Below, piece after piece: positions 6,930 through 14,200 of a DNA stretch of 16,167 nucleotides (the stretch's first letter is position 1; each line of letters opens with the position of its first letter). Source of the DNA: Alphaproteobacteria bacterium. GTDB lineage: Bacteria; Pseudomonadota; Alphaproteobacteria; Micavibrionales; CSBR16-224. Location: NCBI GenBank assembly GCA_006226225.1, contig SBHI01000163.1:1-16167 (forward strand), in the 5' to 3' direction. The notes under the pieces are model-generated. The model saw only the letters and a list, made by a program, of their open reading frames with translations, was not told where the DNA came from and made no database searches. The position numbers and the translations under genes were made by a program.

Positions 6930-7694
6930 TCAGTGCTTCACGGCTTTCTTTTTGGAACGTGCCGGAACGCGGCGCGGCTCGTATTTGCCCCAATGTTCCA
7001 GCTTTGTGACACCGATTGCCAGCATCAGCATCAGACCAAAAAATGTTCCGACGCCGGAGAAAAATCCCGTATCACCGGCAGAGGAAAGCTGGCTTTTCAT
7101 CTCTGAATCAAGTTTTTGCAAGTCTTTCACCGGATTGTTAGAAAAGCCGTCTTTTCCCATTTCCTGCCGCGCCTCATCCAGATAGGCGATTTTATCGACG
7201 GAAAGCGGTACGCCGAAATCGGAAGTTGCGCCGACTTTTTTTGTGAACAGATTTGCCAGTTCCACGACTTTATCTTCGGAAATATCGGCTTCGTTGCCTG
7301 CTGTGCCATGCATCAGCATATCCATGAGCACGCCTTGCCCCTGAAAAGCGAAATTGCGCTGCATATCGTCGATTTCGCGGGAGGATGCATTCAATGCATC
7401 GCCTGATAAATCGCCGGTTAGACTGCCGAGTTCATGTCTTTTCTGGGCGATTTCCAGCGCGGTTTTGCCTTCCTCCAGCGCCGTAATGCCGTCCAATATG
7501 TTTTGATAGGCGGCTTCTTGCTGTGCCGTTCCTTCCGTATCGGGTGTTAGTGTTTGATCATCGGCGATATTGGTGCCGACACTAATGCCACCCGCCGCTG
7601 CCAGCCCGAATGTCGTGATAATGCACATAGCGTTGCTGCGGAAAGGTTTGCCGAGATAATGTTTCCAATTAATGCGTGTATTTTCGTCCGTCAT
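6930..7694 (-). CDS. Copy D of a four-member two-helix membrane protein family, unknown function
   Basis: Last gene of the paralog operon, 254 residues. It keeps the family plan: tail TRINWKHYLGKPFRS, a first helix at about 22-42, the motif GTAQQEAAYQ, a helical stretch with ALEIAQKRHEL, EADIS, AYLDEAR, a second helix at about 207-229, and a basic C-terminus ending VKH. It is the most divergent copy. The C-terminal signature is KLEHWGKYEPRRVPARSKKK, whereas A and B have LQDW.YE.KRVARRPKKQ. It carries the only cysteine seen in the four proteins, in helix 1 (MCIIT). AAGGA lies 9 nt before the ATG. The stop is 4 nt from the end of the convergent MORN gene. The gap to copy C is 33 nt. Function not known. 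Confidence 0.85.
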   Translation of the reverse strand: MTDENTRINWKHYLGKPFRSNAMCIITTFGLAAAGGISVGTNIADDQTLTPDTEGTAQQEAAYQNILDGITALEEGKTALEIAQKRHELGSLTGDLSGDALNASSREIDDMQRNFAFQGQGVLMDMLMHGTAGNEADISEDKVVELANLFTKKVGATSDFGVPLSVDKIAYLDEARQEMGKDGFSNNPVKDLQKLDSEMKSQLSSAGDTGFFSGVGTFFGLMLMLAIGVTKLEHWGKYEPRRVPARSKKKAVKH

Positions 7695-7727
7695 AACATG
7701 CCGTCCTTATTCATTTGTCGCTGTATT

Positions 7728-8501
7728 TTAATGATTGATGCCTTTGGTCTTTTTGGGACGGCGGCGTTCAACGCGTTTGTCTTCCCATGCCCAGTCCTCA
7801 AGCTTGCCGCCGATCGGGATAAGCATCAGGCCGATTACGAGCAAAGCGCCAAACGCGCCTAAAACACCGAAACCGGTCGGGTTTTCGTTCATACCTGCCA
7901 TCTTGTCGCTCAGCGTTTGTGCGTCAATAACCGGATTTCCGGTAATTTCATCATCATCCGCCATATCCGCGCGCGCCTCGTCAAGATAGGCGGCGCTTTC
8001 GGCATTAATTTCGAGACCAAAGCCCTCGGTTGTGCCGATTTTCTCTTCAAAAACCTTTGCCAGTTCCAGAAATTGCTGTTCGGAAATATCAGCTTCTTGT
8101 CCCGGTACGCCTGCATTGAACAGTCCGACCAGCGTGCGGTGGCTTTCGAATGCGAAATCTTCATTCATTTTGCGTAGATTGCGCTTATCTGCGGCAATGT
8201 CGTCACCGGTCAGCGTGCCGTTCAATACATCCAGATCATGCTGTTTTTGCGCGATTTCAAGCTGTGTCTGCTGCAGGTCAAGGGCGTTAATGCTGCTTAA
8301 GCCTTCCTGATAGGCTGTTTCCTGCAAAGCGGTTCCTGCGGTATCAGGGGTTTTGTCCAAAGCGGAGTGAATACCGATCCCCGTGCCGGCAGCGCCGCCA
8401 AGCATAACGATGAGTGCCGAAATGGTGGCAACGGCATCATTCCGGGTGAACGTCCGGCCGATATAATGTTTCGGATTGATACGTGTGTTGTCGCTGCTCA
8501 T
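7728..8501 (-). CDS. Copy C of a four-member two-helix membrane protein family, unknown function
   Basis: Third gene of the paralog operon, 257 residues. It begins NTRINPKHYIGRTFTRND, followed by a glycine-containing first helix (about 24-46), GTALQETAYQ, a helical segment with QLEIAQKQHDLDVL, GTLTGD, EADISEQQFLELAKVF, AYLDEARAD and TGNPVIDAQ. A second helix follows at about 210-231, then LEDWAWEDKRVERRRPKK and a terminal NH. Both tails are strongly basic and the region between the helices is acidic, so the positive-inside rule places both ends in the cytoplasm and the middle in the periplasm. No cysteine is seen. ACGGA precedes the ATG by 8 nt. It lies 21 nt after copy B. Its protein is intermediate in similarity between the A/B pair and D. 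Confidence 0.87.
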   Translation of the reverse strand: MSSDNTRINPKHYIGRTFTRNDAVATISALIVMLGGAAGTGIGIHSALDKTPDTAGTALQETAYQEGLSSINALDLQQTQLEIAQKQHDLDVLNGTLTGDDIAADKRNLRKMNEDFAFESHRTLVGLFNAGVPGQEADISEQQFLELAKVFEEKIGTTEGFGLEINAESAAYLDEARADMADDDEITGNPVIDAQTLSDKMAGMNENPTGFGVLGAFGALLVIGLMLIPIGGKLEDWAWEDKRVERRRPKKTKGINH

Positions 8502-8522
8502 CTTTTATCCGTATTTTTCAGG

Positions 8523-9293
8523 TTAATGTTTCAGGCCTTTTTGTTTTTTCGGACGGCGCGCCACGCGCTTGTCTTCATAGCCCCAGTCTTGCAAACGCTC
8601 TGCACCGGCAAACAGCATGCTAAAGAAAATACCGATAAAGGTCAGCATGCCTAGGCCGAAACCAAGACCTGCGGGATTGCCTGCGGCTTCGGACATATAT
8701 TCTTGTATCTGCTGCGCATCATTGATGGCAGAGCCCGTCAGTTTGCCGTCATTGCCCAGCTCTGTGCGGGCATCATCCAGATAGGCCGCTGTGCCTTCCG
8801 TAATTTTGAAACCGAAATCGGAAACGGGAGAGATTTTGTCTTCGAACACTTTGCCCAGCTCCAGAAACTGTGCTTCGGAAATATCGGCTTCACCGCCTTG
8901 TGCGCCGTGATTGAACAAATCCAGTAAGGTGCCATAGCCTTGCAATTCAAAATTTCTGCGCATCTCTGCAATATGCTGTGCAGACTCTGTAGCGGCATCG
9001 CCGGTTAAGGACCCGTCAAGCATACCGATTTCATGCTGTTTTTGCGCGATATCCACTTGCGCTTCTTGCAGATCGAGGGCGTTGATTTTAGAGAGCATAT
9101 CCTGATAGGCGGCCTCTTGCTGTGCCGTGCCTGTGACATCTGGTGCTTCTTCCAATGCGTTGTTTACATTGACACCAACGCCGACGGCGCCGCCCAGTCC
9201 CAGCAGGATAGAGGCGGTAATGGCAAAAGCTTCGCTGCGGAACGGCTTGCCGATATAATGTTTCAGATTAATACGTGTGTTGTCGCTACTCAT
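8523..9293 (-). CDS. Copy B of a four-member two-helix membrane protein family, unknown function
   Basis: Second gene of the paralog operon, 256 residues. A hand alignment gives slightly under 60% identity to copy A, concentrated at both ends and in several internal blocks: TRINLKHYIGKPFRS, GTAQQE, IAQKQHE, YGTLLDLFNHG, EADISEAQF, AAYLDDAR, and LQDW.YE.KRVARRPKKQ at the C-terminus. The first helix has GG and GVGV small-residue steps that favour helix packing. The second helix (FGLGMLTFIGIFFSMLFAG) is followed at once by the basic tail. The inter-helix region is acidic and lacks cysteine. GGAA lies 5 nt before the ATG. The gaps to copies A and C are 22 and 21 nt, which fits one polycistronic message. 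Confidence 0.88.
   Translation of the reverse strand: MSSDNTRINLKHYIGKPFRSEAFAITASILLGLGGAVGVGVNVNNALEEAPDVTGTAQQEAAYQDMLSKINALDLQEAQVDIAQKQHEIGMLDGSLTGDAATESAQHIAEMRRNFELQGYGTLLDLFNHGAQGGEADISEAQFLELGKVFEDKISPVSDFGFKITEGTAAYLDDARTELGNDGKLTGSAINDAQQIQEYMSEAAGNPAGLGFGLGMLTFIGIFFSMLFAGAERLQDWGYEDKRVARRPKKQKGLKH
9241..9272. repeat. Direct DNA repeat at the 5' end of copy B (partner at 10034-10065)
   Basis: These 32 bases match 10034-10065 at 31 positions, including an unbroken run of 26 (9247-9272). They encode the cytoplasmic tail NLKHYIGKPF. Synonymous positions are conserved too, which suggests recent duplication or gene conversion between copies A and B. Confidence 0.75.
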
Positions 9294-9315
9294 CTCTGTT
9301 CCGTTATCTTTCGAG

Positions 9316-10083
9316 TTAGTGGTTCAGGCCCTTTTGTTTTTTCGGGCGGCGTGCCACGCGCTTGCTTTCATAGCTCCAGTCCTGCAATTTGTCCATTCCC
9401 GCAAACAGCGTGAGTAACAGTAAAGCAATGCCTGAAAGCGTACCTACGAGGGTACCAAGCACTTCCGGGTTTTCTGCGGAAGAATTCATCTTGGCGTAAA
9501 TGGTTTGCGCATCTGCCACGGGGTTGCCGGTCAGTTTACTCTCTTTGGCCGCTTCGACGCGGGCTTCATCCAGATAGGCGGCGTTATTGGCAGTCAGTTT
9601 CAGTCCGAAAGCCTCGGTGGAACCGGCATTTTCCTCAAAAGCCTGTGCGAGTTCGACAAATTGCGCTTCGGAAACATCAGCCTCTGCGCCTTGCGTCCCG
9701 TGATTGAACAGATCCAGCAATGTGCCATAGCTTTGCAGGGCAAGATCTTTTTTCATCTGGGCAATGGCATCTGTGGACTCAGTGACGGCATCGCCTGTCA
9801 GTGTTCCTTGCAGAACATTCAGCTCATGCTGTTTCTGGGCAATTTCGATCTGCGCTTTTTCAAGGCCGATGGCGCTGATATCGGCGGATAGTTCCTGAAA
9901 AGCGGTTTCCTGCTGCGCTGTGCCGTCCATATCAGGTGCGGTATCTGTCGCATTGTGTAATCCGATGCCGACACCGGCACCGCCGCCGACACCGAGTGCA
10001 ATCGCTGTGATGATCGCAAAAGCATCACTGCGAAACGGTTTGCCGATATAATGTTTCAGATTAATTCTGGTGTCATCCGCCAT
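9316..10083 (-). CDS. Copy A (first gene) of a four-member two-helix membrane protein family, unknown function
   Basis: First gene of the operon. The ATG at 10083 (MADDTRIN) gives 255 residues and matches the N-termini of the other copies; a GTG two codons upstream is the alternative. Visible plan: basic tail 5-19 (TRINLKHYIGKPFRS), Gly-rich helix about 21-42, GTAQQE 54-59, long amphipathic helix to about 92 with IAQKQHELNVL, GTLTGD 93-98, YGTLLDLFNHG 119-129, EADVSEAQF 134-142, AYLDEAR 169-175, GNPVADAQ 186-193, second helix 208-229, basic tail 230-255 ending QKGLNH. Cytoplasmic ends and an acidic periplasmic loop are inferred from charge. The topology recalls Wzz-type co-polymerases, but none of their motifs, such as a Pro/Gly-rich second helix, is seen. 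No known domain is recognised. Confidence 0.87.
   Translation of the reverse strand: MADDTRINLKHYIGKPFRSDAFAIITAIALGVGGGAGVGIGLHNATDTAPDMDGTAQQETAFQELSADISAIGLEKAQIEIAQKQHELNVLQGTLTGDAVTESTDAIAQMKKDLALQSYGTLLDLFNHGTQGAEADVSEAQFVELAQAFEENAGSTEAFGLKLTANNAAYLDEARVEAAKESKLTGNPVADAQTIYAKMNSSAENPEVLGTLVGTLSGIALLLLTLFAGMDKLQDWSYESKRVARRPKKQKGLNH
10034..10065. repeat. Direct DNA repeat at the 5' end of copy A (partner at 9241-9272)
   Basis: Partner of the repeat in copy B, with one mismatch (T at 10039 against C at 9246). Copy C shares a shorter part of it around 8457-8472 (GCCGATATAATGTTTC). Recombination between the repeats would delete or fuse one gene in frame. Confidence 0.75.
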
Positions 10084-10113
10084 GTTCACACTACCCTGTC
10101 TTATAATTTATGC

Positions 10114-10136
10114 CTGCCGCATAAAGTCGGCGGCAG
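10114..10136 (-). promoter_or_regulatory. Hairpin in the 5' leader of the paralog operon
   Basis: CTGCCGC (10114-10120) and GCGGCAG (10130-10136) pair perfectly over 7 bp with a 9-nt loop. The hairpin lies between the predicted promoter and the copy A start. No T-run follows on the minus strand, so it is more likely a leader structure affecting stability or translation than a terminator for the upstream EamA gene. Confidence 0.45.
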
Positions 10137-10150
10137 AATATATAGACAAC

Positions 10151-10179
10151 ACCTTAACAAAATATTAAGATTATGTCAA
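10151..10179 (-). promoter_or_regulatory. Candidate promoter of the paralog operon
   Basis: On the minus strand a perfect TTGACA -35 (10174-10179) is separated by 17 nt from TAAGGT (10151-10156), a poor -10 that keeps the T1, A2 and T6 positions. The 113-nt gap after the EamA gene is AT-rich and is the only long gap ahead of the four paralogs. Another AT-rich hexamer nearby (TATATA around 10137-10142) could be the true -10. Confidence 0.4.
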
Positions 10180-10196
10180 TCAAATTATGGGTAATG

Positions 10197-10643
10197 TCAG
10201 GATTTCAGATAAATCAGGCCAACACCGGAAAAGATCAGTAAACCGCCGACAGCTTGCGGCCAGTTGATTTGTGTCTCTTTCAGGAAAATCCAGGCAAACA
10301 GGCAGGTAAAGATCGGATAGGTAATCTCGATCAGACTGGCAAGGGTGGCGTTTTTTTCATTAATACTGCTGAGAATTAGCAGATTGCCGCCGATGACCAG
10401 CGCACTCATTGCCAGTGTCAGTAGGATCATCTCCTTACTGGTGAAAAACAGCTGCCACTGTCCTTTGCCGTGGTCAAGATAGGCGGTGATGGCAATCAGG
10501 ACGGGCAGCATCAGAATATTTGAAATCACCATCATAAAGGCGGGCGTCATGCCGACCCGCATCAGCTTTTCCGAAATAACATAACCCAGCCCCCACATTA
10601 CGGCAGCAGTTAAAGCATAAATAAACCAGAGATGAGCGCTCAT
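10197..10643 (-). CDS. Half-size EamA/DMT-family membrane transporter
   Basis: 148 residues with about five membrane helices and a single EamA domain. Helices lie near 5-25, 33-53, 72-92, 98-121 and 128-146. The classic EamA end pattern is visible: SLIEITYPIFTCLFAWIFLKE followed by QAVGGLLIFSGVGLIYL. Typical members of the drug/metabolite transporter superfamily have ten helices in two such halves. This protein would therefore work as a dimer, as small multidrug-type and other single-domain members do. The substrate cannot be inferred. GGAAAG precedes the ATG by 8 nt. It starts 41 nt after greA and may be the last gene of that transcript. The start and the C-terminal Lys-Ser are complete, so this is not an obvious truncation. 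Confidence 0.85.
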   Translation of the reverse strand: MSAHLWFIYALTAAVMWGLGYVISEKLMRVGMTPAFMMVISNILMLPVLIAITAYLDHGKGQWQLFFTSKEMILLTLAMSALVIGGNLLILSSINEKNATLASLIEITYPIFTCLFAWIFLKETQINWPQAVGGLLIFSGVGLIYLKS

Positions 10644-10684
10644 CGAAGCGTCTTTCCGTTTGTGTTCAAAAGGGGCAGAGACCG

Positions 10685-11158
10685 TTATTTATAGGCGATG
10701 CCCAGAATTTCATAGGCTTTACTGCCTTTCGGCGTTGTTACCTCGACGCTGTCTCCAATGGCTTTGCCGATCAGGGCACGCGACAGCGGCGCGGAAAGAG
10801 ACAGCATATGTTTGTCGATATCGGCTTCGTATTCGCCGACAATCTGATAGGTCAGCTCTTCTTCCGTATCTTCGTCGACAACATGGATGGTGGCGCCGAA
10901 TTTCACCGTATCACCGGCGATTTTTTTCGGATCAATGATTTCGGCACGTGCCATTTTATCTTCTAGATCGGCGATGCGGCCCTCGATAAAGCTTTGTTTT
11001 TCACGGGCGGAGTGGTATTCGGCATTTTCCGACAAGTCGCCGTGTTCGCGGGCGGCGGAAATTGCTTCGATGACCGCAGGGCGGTCTTCGCTTTTCAGTT
11101 TTTTCAGCTCGGTTTCCAGCTGTTGATAACCTGTGGTCGTAATGGGCATTTTGTCCAT
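10685..11158 (-). CDS. greA: Transcription elongation factor GreA
   Basis: Binds RNA polymerase and stimulates cleavage of backtracked transcripts. The 157-residue length is the usual one. The N-terminal coiled coil carries the catalytic tip DLSENAEYH with Asp41 and Glu44, the acidic pair that positions Mg2+ in the polymerase active site. The C-terminal FKBP-like domain begins near residue 80 and includes LSLSAPLSRALIGKAIGD and the ending GSKAYEILGIAYK. The start MDKMPITTTGYQQLE is chosen because GGAG lies 10 nt upstream; the Met at residue 4 would be too far from it. It follows carB by 45 nt, an arrangement common in Alphaproteobacteria as known from the group. Confidence 0.97.
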   Translation of the reverse strand: MDKMPITTTGYQQLETELKKLKSEDRPAVIEAISAAREHGDLSENAEYHSAREKQSFIEGRIADLEDKMARAEIIDPKKIAGDTVKFGATIHVVDEDTEEELTYQIVGEYEADIDKHMLSLSAPLSRALIGKAIGDSVEVTTPKGSKAYEILGIAYK

Positions 11159-11203
11159 TTTGTTTAAACTCCGGTGTTCTTATTTTTTTGGAATACGATG
11201 GTT

Positions 11204-14200
11204 TTAGGCTGCCTTGTCGCGGCCGGTATCTTTCTCACGCTTCATATAATCCTGCAGGGGAACGATACCGAATGACTGGCCGTTCTTCAGCGCGGAAATC
11301 GCTTCGACGGCGGCCCGTGCACCCGAAATCGTCGTATAATAAGGTATCTTATTATGAAGAGCGCCGCGGCGCAAGTCAAAGCTGTCGGTGACGGCACGGG
11401 GGCCTTGTGTGGTGTTCAGCATCATGCAGATATCGCCGTTGATCATGGCGTCAATCACATGAGGCTGACCTTCATGGACTTTGTTAATTTTATGGGCGCG
11501 CAATCCGGCATCCACCAGATATTGTGCCGTCCCGCCGGTGGCGACGATTTTAAAGCCCAAATCCTGCAATTTGGCCGCCAGCGGCACAATGCGTGATTTA
11601 TCCTTGTCTTTCACGGAAATAAAGACGGTTCCTTCCAGCGGAATTTTCGATCCGGCAGCCAGACGTGCTTTGGCGAAGGCCAGCGGAAAGTTGCGGTCAA
11701 TCCCCATGCTTTCACCGGTCGATTTCATTTCCGGCCCCAATACGACATCAACACCGGGAAAGCGCGAGAACGGGAAAACAGGTGCTTTGACAGCCACATG
11801 CCCTGTCAATGGTGTGGCGGGCAGAGCCCCCTCACGGCGCAGGTGAGAGATTTTTTCACCCAGCATGATGCGGGTGGCCAATTGCGGCAGCGGTACGCCC
11901 GTTGCCTTTGCAACAAACGGTACGGTACGCGAGGCGCGCGGATTGACCTCCAATACCAGAATTTCATAGGCGTCCAGATTGGATGGATCGCGGCTTTCAC
12001 GCACAACGAATTGGATATTCAGCAGCCCCTGGATGTTCAACGCCTTGGCCAGCGTAATGGTCTGATCCATCAAATCGATCATCACATTTTCTTTCAGGGA
12101 ATAGGGCGGCAGGGTGCAAACGCTGTCACCGGAATGGATGCCGGCCTCTTCAATATGTTCCATGACACCGGCGATATGCACATCCTCGCCATCACAGAGC
12201 GCATCGACATCCACTTCGATCGCATGCTGCATATATTTATCAATCAGCACAGGGGATTTGCCGGAAATTTCGGCGGCGGCGTCAATATATTCCTCAATCT
12301 GGCTCGCTTCATAGGCGATGCGCATCCGCTCGCCGCCCAGCACATAGGAGGGGCGGATAATAACCGGATAGCCGATCTCGCTGGCAATTGCCAAAGCTTC
12401 GTCACGGGTGGTCGCCGTGCCGTTCGGCGGTTGGCGCAGCCCCGTATCCTGCAGCAGTTTCTGGAATCTTTTGCGGTCTTCGGCAAGGTCGATTACATCA
12501 GGCGCTGTTCCCAGTACCGTCACACCGGCCTTTTCCAGTGCTTCACACAGTTTCAGCGGGGTTTGTCCGCCCAGCTGTACGATCACGCCCAGAACTTCAC
12601 CATTCTGTTTCTCGCTGTCGATGATATTCATGACATGCTCAAAGCTCAGCGGTTCGAAATATAAACGGTCAGAGGTATCATAATCGGTCGAAACCGTTTC
12701 CGGGTTGCAATTGATCATGATGCTTTCGATCCCTGCTTTTTCCAGCGCATAGGCGGCATGGACGCAGCAGTAATCAAATTCAATCCCCTGTCCGATGCGG
12801 TTGGGGCCGCTGCCCAGAATGACAACTTTCTTGCGGTTTGTCGGCAAGGCTTCGCATTGCGGCTGGGCAAGTGCCGCCGCAGGGCTATAGCAGGAATAGA
12901 AATAGGCTGTCTGGCTCGGAAATTCCGCAGCGCAGGTGTCGACACGGTGGAAGACGGGAAGGATACCTGCCTGTTTGCGCAAAGCGGCAACCTCTATCTC
13001 GCTTTTTCCGGACAGTGTGGCAAGCCGCATATCGGAAAAACCTGCATGTTTTAACGCATGCCATCCGGCGCGGTCATCCGCCTGCGGCAATCCGTTTTCA
13101 ATGATCTGCTGTTCGGTTTTGATCAGCGCTTCAATTTGGCGCAGGAACCAGGGTTCAAAGCTGCAGGCGGCATGGATATCCTCCACCGAGAAACCGTGGC
13201 GGAAAGCCTGGGCAATCACCAGCAGGCGGTCAGGACGCGGCGTAGACAGAGCTGCCAGAATATGCTGCGGGTGCATCTCGCGGGTTTTGTCGGGGTTTAG
13301 ATCAAGATCATCCAGACCCGTCAGGCCGATTTCCAGTGAACACAGCGCTTTTTGCAGGGATTCCGCAAAACAGCTGCCGATACCCATCGCCTCGCCGACG
13401 GATTTCATCGCCGTGCTGAGGATGCGCTCCGCACCGGGAAATTTTTCAAAGGTAAAGCGCGGAATTTTTGTGACGACATAGTCAATCGATGGTTCGAAAG
13501 AGGCAGGGGTCACTTCGGTAATGTCATTGCTTAATTCATCCAGCGTATAACCGACGGCAAGTTTGGCGGCAATGCGGGCAATCGGATAGCCCGTTGCTTT
13601 TGAGGCAAGGGCGGAGGAACGGCTGACACGCGGGTTCATCTCGATAATCACCAATTGGCCGTTTTCGGGATTGACGGCAAATTGCACATTGGCGCCGCCG
13701 GTTTCAACACCGATGCCGCGCAGCACATCGATCGAGGCGCGGCGCATGATCTGATATTCCTTATCCGTCAAGGTTAGGGCAGGAGCAACCGTCACGGAAT
13801 CGCCGGTATGCACGCCCATCGGGTCGATATTTTCGATGGAGCAGATAATGGCGCAATTATCCTTTTTGTCGCGGATAACCTCCATCTCGTATTCTTTCCA
13901 GCCCAATACCGATTGTTCGATCAGGATTTCATTGACGGGGGAGGCTTTCAAACCCTGCTGGACGATATAAAGATATTCATCGCGGTTATAGGCGATACCG
14001 CCGCCGGTTCCTCCCAGCGTGAAAGAAGGACGGATAATGGCGGGCAGGCCGACGCTGTCCAGTGCGGACATGGCTTCATCCAACCCGCGGGCGATTTCGC
14101 TTTTCGGGCTGACATAACCCATTTTTTCGATGCATTCACGGAACAGGCGGCGATCTTCCGCAAGGCGGATAGCATCCGGCTGCGCCCCGATCAGGGCAAT

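Noticed and set aside
6930..10083. Four regularly spaced repeats as a mobile or phage-derived array
   Set aside because: No integrase, transposase, att site or tRNA is nearby, the copies have diverged, and each has its own ribosome site. They are better read as a gene family.
11798..12664. 288-codon open frame antisense to carB
   Set aside because: carB on the other strand is intact and unmistakable. The antisense product shows no motif, and long antisense frames are expected from codon bias of a gene like this.
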